64,000 bases of DNA. It comes from an uncultured Lachnospiraceae bacterium (GTDB lineage Bacteria; Bacillota; Clostridia; Lachnospirales; Lachnospiraceae). The position numbers were made by a program, and so were the translations under genes. Below the pieces are notes generated by a model. It made no database searches and was not told the DNA's origin. It saw only the letters and a program-made list of their open reading frames with translations. Shown here piece by piece: positions 1 through 6,654 of this stretch (position 1 is the first letter of the stretch; each line of letters opens with the position of its first letter). The stretch lies in NCBI GenBank assembly GCA_947630805.1, contig CANRIV010000004.1, positions 1 through 64,000 of the forward strand, written 5' to 3'.

Positions 1-58
1 GGATTGGTTGCTGTTCAATTATCAATGTTCTTCTGCTGCCTTCCCTTTTTGCGACAGC
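1..58 (-). other. Probable 5' leader of an rRNA operon (continues off left edge)
   Basis: Read on the minus strand, the sequence after the strong promoter at 65-93 contains a GAACATTGATAATTGAACA-type stretch, which resembles the pre-16S leader found before many clostridial 16S rRNA genes. No rRNA body is inside the window, so the assignment rests on this resemblance and on the tandem consensus promoters. An alternative is the 5' region of another strongly expressed RNA or gene to the left. Confidence 0.5.
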
Positions 59-64
59 CATATT

Positions 65-93
65 AATATAGCATATCGGGTACTCTCTGTCAA
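65..93 (-). promoter_or_regulatory. Strong sigma-A promoter (downstream of a tandem pair)
   Basis: On the minus strand a perfect TTGACA (88-93) is followed after 17 bp by TATATT (65-70). The predicted start is near 58, reading into the putative rRNA leader at the left edge. The near-consensus elements and the second promoter upstream fit an rRNA operon. Confidence 0.75.
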
Positions 94-145
94 CTATTTT
101 TTTATCTTTTTTTGATAAATTTTCAAATTGTTTTTCAAGTTTCCC

Positions 146-180
146 GAAAAAATTCCACCCACATTTCGTAGGTGGAATTT
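146..180 (-). terminator. Hairpin with T-tract directly after promoter P1
   Basis: A perfect 10-bp inverted repeat (AAATTCCACC / GGTGGAATTT, arms 150-159 and 171-180, 11-nt loop) is followed on the minus strand by six T residues. It has the form of an intrinsic terminator but begins at about the predicted start of the promoter at 182-210. A transcript from that promoter would meet it within about 30 nt. Confidence 0.6.
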
Positions 181-181
181 A

Positions 182-210
182 ATATTATCATTGTTACTTT
201 ATAATGTCAA
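182..210 (-). promoter_or_regulatory. Strong sigma-A promoter (upstream of a tandem pair)
   Basis: On the minus strand TTGACA (205-210) is followed after 17 bp by TAATAT (182-187), giving a predicted start near 175. It lies upstream of the second promoter at 65-93, with a terminator-like hairpin between them. Confidence 0.7.
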
Positions 211-335
211 TAATATTTTTGTAAAAATTGTATCGTCGGATTATGTATCCGGGATTTCTGCAACCTCTGGGAGCACCGCCATTCTAAATTAAGAACGAAC
301 TGTTTTTAGGAAGTCACTCATCTCTTGTTTTTTGA

Positions 336-385
336 CAAAAATTAAGAACTCTAATCTCAATACGCTTGTATTAAAATCAAAGTTC
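336..385 (-). terminator. Probable terminator after the tRNA-Ser pair
   Basis: Just downstream of tRNA-Ser(GGA) on the minus strand, GAACT (381-385) and AGTTC (346-350) enclose a second pairing AATAC-AAGC-GTATT, followed by a T-rich run. The stem has internal mismatches, so this is a moderate call. Confidence 0.5.
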
Positions 386-394
386 TCATGCGAA

Positions 395-483
395 CGGAGA
401 AGGAGGGATTTGAACCCTCGCGCCGCTATTAACGACCTACTCCCTTTCCAGGGGAGCCCCTTCAGCCACTTGGGTACTTCTCC
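395..483 (-). tRNA. tRNA-Ser (anticodon GGA)
   Basis: The minus strand folds as a class II tRNA with a 7-bp acceptor stem (GGAGAAG with CTTCTCC), a T arm containing GGTTCAAAT, a long variable arm typical of serine tRNAs, and the anticodon loop CTGGAAA giving GGA. It is 89 nt including discriminator G. CCA is not encoded, so it would be added after processing. It lies downstream of a second serine tRNA and is probably co-transcribed with it from the promoter at 657-685. Confidence 0.95.
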
Positions 484-540
484 AAGTAGTTGAACATAAA
501 TTATTATGTTATCAATTGCAGAAAAAATATCTTCTACAAG

Positions 541-625
541 CGGAGAAGGTGGGATTCGAACCCACGGTGGGATTAACCACACCGGTTTTCAAGACCGGCA
601 CCATAAACCACTCGGACACCTCTCC
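541..625 (-). tRNA. tRNA-Ser (anticodon TGA)
   Basis: On the minus strand an acceptor stem GGAGAGG/CTTCTCC (one G-U pair), a T arm with GGTTCGAAT, a long variable arm and anticodon loop CTTGAAA give tRNA-Ser(TGA). It is 85 nt and CCA is not encoded. It is the first gene after the promoter at 657-685 and sits about 57 nt upstream of tRNA-Ser(GGA). Confidence 0.95.
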
Positions 626-656
626 GTGACACGATTTTTCCGTAACGTGCTTGACT

Positions 657-685
657 ATATTATCATTAATTTTTTTTAGTGTCAA
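657..685 (-). promoter_or_regulatory. Promoter of the tRNA-Ser pair
   Basis: On the minus strand TTGACA (680-685), 17 bp, TAATAT (657-662). The predicted start near 650 is about 25 nt before tRNA-Ser(TGA). It lies in the 76-bp gap after ispD, so the tRNAs need not depend on read-through from the tsa/ispD genes. Confidence 0.75.
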
Positions 686-701
686 CAGGTAAATCAAACT
701 T

Positions 702-1403
702 TTACCTCTTATTCTCCAGGAGTGTTTCTGCCAATTTGATATCTTCCGGCGTAGTGATTTTAATATTACAATAATCACCATTCACAAACCTTACTTTATG
801 ATCTGTATACTGCTCTACCACCATTGCATCATCCGTGATGGAAGGTCCCGTAGCAGTACGAATATTTTTATATGCTGTTTTTAGGATATTATATTGAAAC
901 GCCTGCGGGGTTTGGGTTATCCACACCTTTCTACGGTCCGGAGTTGCTTCTATTATATTATCTGTTCCGACAATCTTTACGGTATCCTTTATTGGCATCC
1001 CCGCCACGCACGCTCCATTTTCTCTTGCACCTTGAATACATCTCTCTATTATTTCTTCTGTGACAAGCGGTCTGGCTCCATCATGAATCAGTACAATATC
1101 TCCGTTCACTTTTTTCAGCCCATTGGCTACAGATTCATATCGCTCAGCTCCGCCGGCAACAATATCTGTGACCTTTGTAAAACCGTATCGCTTTACAATC
1201 TCTTTTTTACAATATGTAATATCTTCTTTTCCAGTAACAAGAATAATCTGATTTACCGGACTTTCTTCAAACGCAAAAAGGGAATACCATATCATCGGTT
1301 TCCCTTTCAGTTCCATAAACTGTTTTTTGGTACTGCTGTTCATACGGCTTCCCTTTCCTGCCGCCAGTATGATTGCTGTGACTCCATTCATTCTATCACC
1401 CAT
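702..1403 (-). CDS. ispD: 2-C-methyl-D-erythritol 4-phosphate cytidylyltransferase
   Basis: This enzyme transfers CMP from CTP to methylerythritol 4-phosphate, the third step of the MEP isoprenoid pathway, in the cytosol. The N-terminal nucleotide-binding signature AAGKGSRM (about residues 15-22), the HDGARPLV segment near residue 107 and the TPQAF motif near 164 are typical of IspD. At 233 aa it has family length. The ATG at 1403 has an AAGGA site 6 nt upstream; an in-frame ATG 12 bp later is possible. It is the last gene of the tsaE-to-ispD run, 17 bp after tsaD. No other MEP-pathway gene is in the window. Confidence 0.95.
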   Translation of the reverse strand: MGDRMNGVTAIILAAGKGSRMNSSTKKQFMELKGKPMIWYSLFAFEESPVNQIILVTGKEDITYCKKEIVKRYGFTKVTDIVAGGAERYESVANGLKKVNGDIVLIHDGARPLVTEEIIERCIQGARENGACVAGMPIKDTVKIVGTDNIIEATPDRRKVWITQTPQAFQYNILKTAYKNIRTATGPSITDDAMVVEQYTDHKVRFVNGDYCNIKITTPEDIKLAETLLENKR

Positions 1404-1420
1404 CTTACATCCTTTATCCG

Positions 1421-2440
1421 CTACCGTTCACCCAATTTCAAATTTGGAACGGCATTTAAATCCCATCCATGTCTCACACCGTTTTTATATTCGTAATAAG
1501 CTGCTGAGCCTATCATAACTGCATTATCTGTACAAAGTTCCGGTGAGGGATAATAAAATTCTATCTCCCGTTTTTTACATTCTTCTTTAAAAGCTCTTCG
1601 GATAGCACTGTTGGAAGCCACTCCTCCTGCTATCGCAAGTTTGCAGATTCCTGTTTCCTCTAAAGCCAGCATTGCTCTCTCAAGTAGAATATCAACCACA
1701 GAATTTTGAAAGGAGGCCGCAATATCTTCCGGCTTTACTTCTTCGCCTTTCATCTTAGACAGATTGAGCTGATTCAGCACAGCAGATTTCAGTCCGCTGA
1801 AACTAAAATCATAAACGCTGTCCGATATTTTTGCCCGGGGAAATAGATAGGCATTTGGATTTCCTTTTTTTGCAATCTTATCTATTTTAGGTCCTCCGGG
1901 ATATCCCAGTCCAATCGCTCTTGCCACTTTATCAAAAGCCTCGCCGGCAGCATCATCTCTTGTTTTTCCAAGAATTCTATAAACACCATAGTCTTCAACT
2001 ACCACCAGATGGGTATGTCCTCCGGAAACTACAAGGCACACAAAAGGTGGCTTTAGATTTTTATTTTCTACATAATTTGCACAGATATGACCCTCTATAT
2101 GATGGACGCCTATTAGCGGAATTTTTTTTGCAAAACTGATTGCCTTGGCCTCAGAGACTCCTACCAGCAGAGCCCCTACCAGTCCCGGTCCGTATGTGAC
2201 GCCGATTCCATCTATGTCGTCTAATGTGCATGAAGCATCTTTCAACGCTTTTTCTATTACATAGTTGATATTTTCAATATGTTTTCTGGAAGCGATTTCA
2301 GGTACAACGCCTCCATAAAGTGTATGCAAATCTATCTGAGAAGCTATCACATTGGATAGTGCCTCTCTTCCATTTCTGACGACTGCTGCTGCTGTCTCGT
2401 CACAAGAACTTTCTATTGCTAAAATTTTAATATCTTTCAC
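1421..2440 (-). CDS. tsaD: tRNA N6-threonylcarbamoyladenosine synthase subunit TsaD
   Basis: TsaD transfers the threonylcarbamoyl group to A37 of ANN-decoding tRNAs together with TsaB and TsaE. The N-terminal [10 protein letters not shown] segment and the metal-binding HHIEGH motif near residue 110 identify the Kae1/TsaD family, and 339 aa is normal length. The start is GTG, with an AGAGG site about 8 nt upstream. tsaB and tsaE lie upstream in the same direction, so the three core t6A partners are in one run; TsaC, which makes the threonylcarbamoyl-AMP substrate, is not in this window. RNase Z is the immediate upstream neighbour (15-bp gap). Confidence 0.96.
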   Translation of the reverse strand: MKDIKILAIESSCDETAAAVVRNGREALSNVIASQIDLHTLYGGVVPEIASRKHIENINYVIEKALKDASCTLDDIDGIGVTYGPGLVGALLVGVSEAKAISFAKKIPLIGVHHIEGHICANYVENKNLKPPFVCLVVSGGHTHLVVVEDYGVYRILGKTRDDAAGEAFDKVARAIGLGYPGGPKIDKIAKKGNPNAYLFPRAKISDSVYDFSFSGLKSAVLNQLNLSKMKGEEVKPEDIAASFQNSVVDILLERAMLALEETGICKLAIAGGVASNSAIRRAFKEECKKREIEFYYPSPELCTDNAVMIGSAAYYEYKNGVRHGWDLNAVPNLKLGER

Positions 2441-2455
2441 GTTTTCTACCTCTGT

Positions 2456-3364
2456 CTAATCCTGAAAACATAAATCAACAGACATTCCATCTTTTCCTGC
2501 CTTTGCATTTGGAAAAATTTCTGTCACTGTACTCATATACATTTCCGGCTTTATCAGAGATGGGCTGTAATGTGTCAGCCACATTTCTTTTGGTCGGGCA
2601 TTATAGGCAATATTTGCTGCTTCTTGAAATGTCATATGTTTATATTCCCGGGCCTTTGCCTCTTTATCCGGCTCTCCGTACATTCCCTCACAAATAAATA
2701 AGTCAGCTCCTGTTGCAGCTTCCACAATAGAATCCACCGGTCTGGTATCTGTAGTATAAGTTACTTTAAGGCCTTTTCTTGCTTTTCCCATTACCATATC
2801 CGGTGTATAGACCATCCCACCATCAGTCACAGTTTCACCTCTTTGAAGCAAACTCCATTTCCGGACAGGAATGTTTAATTCTTTCGCTTTCTCTGCATTA
2901 AATTTACCACTTCGATCTATTTCCAGGGAATATCCATAACAGGTCACGTTATGTTTTACCCGAAATGCAAGAATCCGATATTCATCAAATTGGATTTTCT
3001 GCTTGTTCTCTGTCAATTCAATAAATTGAATTTCAAACGGAAGTTCTGGCGCAATCGTACGCAATGCAGTTACAACTTTTTCCAATCCTCTGGGGCCAAT
3101 CATCGTGAGCGGTTTCGTTCTCTCAGCATTTCCCATCGTCAAAAGAAGACCCGGTAATCCACTGATGTGATCCGCATGATAGTGCGTAATACAAATTACA
3201 TCAATGGGTTTAAAACTCCATCCTTTTTGTTTTATCGCTACCTGCGTCCCCTCACCGCAATCTATTAAAATATTACTTCCATTATATCTGCACATTAAAG
3301 ATGTTAACCATCTTCTTGGAAGCGGCATCATACCGCCTGTGCCCAGCAAACAAACATCCAGCAT
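2456..3364 (-). CDS. rnz: Ribonuclease Z (tRNA 3'-processing endonuclease)
   Basis: RNase Z removes 3' trailers from tRNA precursors, especially those without an encoded CCA. The metallo-beta-lactamase metal motif HYHADH (about residue 60 of the chosen protein) and a late HMTF-type histidine segment are visible; the length of 302 aa matches the family. I chose the ATG at 3364 because GGAG lies 7 nt upstream and the following residues (MLDVCLLGTGG) match the usual N-terminus; a longer in-frame ORF to 3409 lacks a ribosome site. Both tRNA-Ser genes in this window lack encoded CCA and so are potential substrates, which is a contextual inference. Confidence 0.93.
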   Translation of the reverse strand: MLDVCLLGTGGMMPLPRRWLTSLMCRYNGSNILIDCGEGTQVAIKQKGWSFKPIDVICITHYHADHISGLPGLLLTMGNAERTKPLTMIGPRGLEKVVTALRTIAPELPFEIQFIELTENKQKIQFDEYRILAFRVKHNVTCYGYSLEIDRSGKFNAEKAKELNIPVRKWSLLQRGETVTDGGMVYTPDMVMGKARKGLKVTYTTDTRPVDSIVEAATGADLFICEGMYGEPDKEAKAREYKHMTFQEAANIAYNARPKEMWLTHYSPSLIKPEMYMSTVTEIFPNAKAGKDGMSVDLCFQD

Positions 3365-3419
3365 CTCATTTCTCCAATTTTTACGCTTATTCTTAAAACA
3401 TAGTAGCATAAATAATTTT

Positions 3420-3659
3420 CTATATCAATTCTGTATATTCTTTCTCCTCCACCGGATACTTGAACTTTTTTATAATTTCATCATAACATTTTTCACATAA
3501 ATCAAAGGAATGTTTTTTCCCATCTTTATCAGAAAAATAACCCCAGGTAAAATCAACAGTCAATACGCCTTCCTGAATCATCTCATTTTGTACCTTTATT
3601 TCTTTTCCACAATTATTGCAGTATAATTGTTTTAATTGTTTTTCCCGATATACTCTCAT
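3420..3659 (-). CDS. Small zinc-ribbon-like protein of unknown function
   Basis: This is a 79-aa protein with two CxxC pairs: YCNNCGKE near the N-terminus and LCEKCYDE near the C-terminus. They could bind one metal ion. The ATG at 3659 is preceded by GGAGGAAAGT, a strong ribosome site, and is preferred to an upstream ATG at 3689. I do not recognise a specific family. It lies between rimI and rnz, transcribed in the same direction, inside a run of tRNA-related genes. A role with nucleic acid or as a small regulator is possible but not shown. Confidence 0.75.
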   Translation of the reverse strand: MRVYREKQLKQLYCNNCGKEIKVQNEMIQEGVLTVDFTWGYFSDKDGKKHSFDLCEKCYDEIIKKFKYPVEEKEYTELI

Positions 3660-3743
3660 ACTTTCCTCCTCATGTAAAATTACATTCATACAGATTCATT
3701 TTATTATTTTTTTTATCAAAAAAATAGTGGAAAGTAATTCCGC

Positions 3744-4184
3744 CTATAGATTATGTTTCCACATAATCAGAGCATTTTCCGTAGGTTTTTCATAAAAATT
3801 TTTTCGTATTCCAGCCTCTGCAAATCCAAGCGTTTCATACAGACAAATGGCCGGCACATTTGTTTCTCTCACTTCCAGTGTGACATCCGTAATTCCCCGC
3901 TCTTTTGCTTCTTCTAGTAAAAAAGTAATAAGCCTGCTTGCAATATGCTTTCTCCGATATTTTTTCCCCACAGCAACATTCGTAATATTTCCTTCTTTCC
4001 AGGATAAGTACATTCCGCTGTAGGCGGCAATGATATCCCCTTCCTGTGCCACTACATATAATGTATTTTCATTGGAAAGAGAATCATAAAAAGATTTTTC
4101 GGACCAGGGGATAGAAAATATTTCCTTTTCCATTTCGGCTACCTGAGCAATATCTTCTTTTTTCATTATTCTAAGGTTAATCAT
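3744..4184 (-). CDS. rimI: GNAT acetyltransferase RimI (ribosomal protein S18 alanine N-acetyltransferase)
   Basis: This is a 146-aa GNAT-fold protein. The acetyl-CoA-binding motif is the segment around VGKKYRRKHIASRLI (residues 72-86), and the C-terminal part contains the YETLGF signature seen in RimI. Its start overlaps the tsaB stop by 8 bp, so the two are translationally coupled; tsaB-rimI-tsaD neighbourhoods are widespread in Firmicutes. RimI acetylates the S18 N-terminus in Escherichia coli; in other lineages substrates may be broader, so the substrate here is inferred. Confidence 0.9.
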   Translation of the reverse strand: MINLRIMKKEDIAQVAEMEKEIFSIPWSEKSFYDSLSNENTLYVVAQEGDIIAAYSGMYLSWKEGNITNVAVGKKYRRKHIASRLITFLLEEAKERGITDVTLEVRETNVPAICLYETLGFAEAGIRKNFYEKPTENALIMWKHNL

Positions 4185-4890
4185 TTTTACCTTCCAGTTT
4201 TTTCTTTAATTCCCACTCTGCCTGTGATAATCTCAAATATTCCGGCTTGTGTTCTTCCGGTTTCTCAATCATTCCTTTTTTCAAATATACTTCTGCCAGA
4301 GAAGCAAGACTCGATGCTTTCTGTCTGTTCATGGATGGCGGAGCATAATGATGTTCCGTGGCCATAGTTTCTTCAATAATAGAACGATACGACTCTATTC
4401 CGTCTCCCAAAAACATAACCGGCATTCCTATCTTATCCAGCTCATAAATTAAATCCCGTATCATCATAATACATTGAGGTTTAATACTTTCCATTTCTGT
4501 GCCCTTAAAACGATAAACACCTGTATATACTTGCTCTCTTCTGGCGTCCATAATGGGACATACGATATAATTTGAAGAAAACAGATTGTAAGCGAGAGCA
4601 TCCATGGTAGGCACATGGATAATCGGCTTATTCAATGCCAGACCAAACCCTTTTGCTGTGGCGCTTCCGATTCTCAGTCCTGTATAGGAGCCGGGCCCTC
4701 CGGCAACGGCAATGGCATCAATCGTTTCTAAATCCAACTCTATCATTTTACAGATTGTGTCAATCATAGGCAGCAGAGTCTGGGAATGTGTCTTTTTATG
4801 ATGAACGGTATATTCTACATTTAAGATTTCATCTGTGACAACAGCTACTGTAGCTACCATAGATGAACTGTCAATCGCTAATATTCTCAT
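4177..4890 (-). CDS. tsaB: t6A biosynthesis protein TsaB
   Basis: TsaB is the non-catalytic ASKHA-fold partner that dimerises with TsaD for threonylcarbamoyl transfer to tRNA. The N-terminal ILAIDSS strand and the GGPGSYTGLRIG loop (about residues 65-76) are hallmarks. Length is 237 aa. The ATG at 4890 follows GGAGGAAGC and overlaps the tsaE stop by 4 bp; its own stop overlaps rimI. The tight overlaps indicate one operon with tsaE and rimI. Confidence 0.95.
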   Translation of the reverse strand: MRILAIDSSSMVATVAVVTDEILNVEYTVHHKKTHSQTLLPMIDTICKMIELDLETIDAIAVAGGPGSYTGLRIGSATAKGFGLALNKPIIHVPTMDALAYNLFSSNYIVCPIMDARREQVYTGVYRFKGTEMESIKPQCIMMIRDLIYELDKIGMPVMFLGDGIESYRSIIEETMATEHHYAPPSMNRQKASSLASLAEVYLKKGMIEKPEEHKPEYLRLSQAEWELKKKLEGKND

Positions 4891-5312
4891 GCTTCCTCCA
4901 CTATGACCCGTCTGTAATCGAGTCCTTTTTCTAATTCTTTTTCAATGGTTACCAATATTCTGTCTGAAGGAATCATTTCCTCAATTAAATTTGACCACTC
5001 AATCAGACAAACTCCTTCTCCAAAAAAATAGTCTTCATATCCGATTTCATATAATTCCTCTGGTTCGCCTATTCTGTAAACATCAAAATGATACAGTGGG
5101 ATTCTTCCCTCCTCATATACCTGAATCATGGTAAAGGTCGGACTGTTGACCGGCTCTTCTATTCCCAGTCCTTTTGCAAATCCCTGGGTAAACACTGTTT
5201 TACCTACACCCAAATCTCCATTCAGGCAAATAATCTGTCCCGGCAGTGCTTTCTGTCCCATTTTTTCTCCCAGCGCAAACGTCTCTTTTGGAGACATCGT
5301 TTCGTAAACCAT
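4887..5312 (-). CDS. tsaE: t6A biosynthesis ATPase TsaE
   Basis: TsaE is the P-loop ATPase that supports turnover of the TsaBD complex. The Walker A sequence GDLGVGKT (about residue 32 onward) and the FTMIQVYEE and HFDVYRI segments are typical. The ATG at 5312 has GGAGGAAAG just upstream, giving 141 aa; an upstream ATG at 5342 is less well placed. It is the first gene of the run that continues through tsaB and rimI to ispD. The 250-bp gap upstream holds a hairpin-rich stretch rather than an obvious consensus promoter. Confidence 0.95.
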   Translation of the reverse strand: MVYETMSPKETFALGEKMGQKALPGQIICLNGDLGVGKTVFTQGFAKGLGIEEPVNSPTFTMIQVYEEGRIPLYHFDVYRIGEPEELYEIGYEDYFFGEGVCLIEWSNLIEEMIPSDRILVTIEKELEKGLDYRRVIVEEA

Positions 5313-5342
5313 CTTTCCTCCATATTTTTTATTTTCTGTCAA

Positions 5343-5471
5343 TCAAACAAAGCCTTCGCTTGCGAACTCCCCACAAGGCCCGGTTTCATAAGAATAACTA
5401 CCTTTCCGCGCCTCTGCGATTCTCGCGGAGCATTTTTATTTCATAGAAATTGCTCTGCAATTCCTTTGAAA
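5343..5471 (-). repeat. Hairpin-rich spacer upstream of tsaE
   Basis: On the minus strand three palindromes follow one another: an outer ATTTCA/TGAAAT arm pair enclosing GGAATTGC-AGA-GCAATTTC (about 5437-5471), TCCGCG/CGCGGA (about 5410-5435), and TTCGC-AA-GCGAA (about 5355-5367). No ORF with a ribosome site is seen. It is more GC-rich than the spacers around it. It could be a diverged repetitive element or a structured 5' UTR of tsaE. Confidence 0.5.
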
Positions 5472-5527
5472 TAAAAAAGGAATATTGTCCATCCATGTAA
5501 GTATAAACAATATTCCTCTTTTTTTCA
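5472..5527 (-). terminator. Terminator downstream of ribU (bidirectional form)
   Basis: A perfect 10-bp stem GGAATATTGT/ACAATATTCC (5479-5488 and 5507-5516) has T-tracts on both strands. On the minus strand it follows ribU and separates it from the tsaE run. Confidence 0.8.
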
Positions 5528-5597
5528 AATACTTCTATTTTGGAATTTTCAGGCTTTTGAGATATTTTATTCAAAAAGTAATTGTAAAATTTTTACA

Positions 5598-6215
5598 TTA
5601 TTCCTTTTTGTTTCCAATACTTTTTATAAATGTACTGATTCGCTTGTATACAAGGAATGTAATGGCACTGTCAATCACACCTTTTATCAGATTAAATGGG
5701 GTAACACACAGCAGGACAAATGTCAGTTTACTGTTTATCAGAGAATGAATCTTTGCTCCTTCCCGTATAATATCGTCAAGTGGCATTTTAAATGCCTCGA
5801 CATAAAAAGGAATCATGACAAAGTAATTTAAAATTACACCCATGATGGCCATCATTCCCGTTCCTGCCAGAACACCAATAACAGCTCCTTTTTTTGATTT
5901 CTTCTTTTTATATATAATACTTGCGGGAAGAACATAACAGCATCCAACACAAAAATTTGCAAAATCTCCTACATACATGGTAGATGTTCCACGCAGCATT
6001 ATCTTAATCAATATTTTAACAGCTTCCATAATTACGCCGGCTACCGGTCCCATAATAAAAGAGCCTATCAGCACAGGAATTTCACTTAAATCAATTTTAT
6101 AAAAGTATGGTGCGATAAACAATAGCGGAAATTCCATTACCATCAAAACGCCACCCAGTGCCGAAAATATGGCCATTAACACAATGTTTTTTGTCGTAAA
6201 TAATTTTTGTTTCAT
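5598..6215 (-). CDS. ribU: Riboflavin ECF transporter S component RibU
   Basis: This 205-aa hydrophobic protein with about six membrane segments is the substrate-binding subunit of an energy-coupling-factor importer. The short polar N-terminus followed by the FSALGGVLMVMEFPL helix and the internal FANFCVGCCYVLPASIIY segment fit the RibU type. It binds riboflavin in the membrane and needs a shared EcfAAT module, which is not in this window. The ATG at 6215 follows AAAGGAG. An FMN riboswitch with a downstream terminator sits in its leader, strongly supporting riboflavin as the substrate. Confidence 0.93.
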   Translation of the reverse strand: MKQKLFTTKNIVLMAIFSALGGVLMVMEFPLLFIAPYFYKIDLSEIPVLIGSFIMGPVAGVIMEAVKILIKIMLRGTSTMYVGDFANFCVGCCYVLPASIIYKKKKSKKGAVIGVLAGTGMMAIMGVILNYFVMIPFYVEAFKMPLDDIIREGAKIHSLINSKLTFVLLCVTPFNLIKGVIDSAITFLVYKRISTFIKSIGNKKE

Positions 6216-6281
6216 ATTAATCTCCTTTTCTTTTTAGGAAATTCTTCAATTTTTTTATGAAAATTACAAAGCAGTTTTCAT

Positions 6282-6310
6282 AAAAAATAAAAGCCCTGAA
6301 AATCAGGGCC
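6282..6310 (-). terminator. Riboswitch-controlled terminator before ribU
   Basis: GCCCTGA-TTTT-CAGGGC followed by TTTTATTTTTT on the minus strand lies between the FMN aptamer and ribU. This arrangement fits transcription attenuation, with FMN binding expected to favour termination. Confidence 0.85.
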
Positions 6311-6432
6311 ATAAAATCATCTAACATAGCAACTAAAAATATCTTTCGATATTTACTTGAACAGACAACATCATTTTCTCAAAACCTGTTCCAAAATAGG
6401 ACATTCTGTTATATATCCTGCCATGTTATCTC

Positions 6433-6567
6433 ATCTTCTCTCATCCAGACTATACTGTCGGTTTTGGAATTGCACCAAATCCTGACTTGGACAAACGCCA
6501 AGTCCTGCACGTTCATGCTCGCGGACTTTTACCGCCGATCGGGAATTTCACCCTGCCCCGAAGAATT
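6433..6567 (-). promoter_or_regulatory. FMN riboswitch (RFN element)
   Basis: The conserved RFN blocks are present in order on the minus strand: GGGGCAGGGTGAAATTCCC, then a GGCGGTA and GTCCGCGA core, a variable stem, GATTTGGTG, and finally CCGACAGT with AGTCTGGATGAGAGAAGA. It controls ribU through the terminator at 6282-6310. The aptamer binds flavin mononucleotide. Confidence 0.97.
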
Positions 6568-6611
6568 TTCCATATTTTATTTTTACAGAAATTATTTCTG
6601 TATTCTCTTGT

Positions 6612-6640
6612 ATAATAATACTATGTCAAAAACTTGTCAA
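6612..6640 (-). promoter_or_regulatory. Promoter of the FMN riboswitch-ribU transcript
   Basis: On the minus strand TTGACA (635-640 within line 6600), 17 bp, TATTAT (6612-6617). The predicted start near 6605 precedes the RFN aptamer by about 40 nt. Confidence 0.7.
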
Positions 6641-6654
6641 CGTTTCCTATTTAT

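Noticed and set aside
240-290. Possible small SRP RNA next to tRNA-Ser
   Set aside because: SRP RNA often follows tRNA-Ser in Clostridia, but the conserved apical GGAAGGAAGCAGC-type motif is not present in 1-395 and only a small CGGAT/ATCCG stem is seen.
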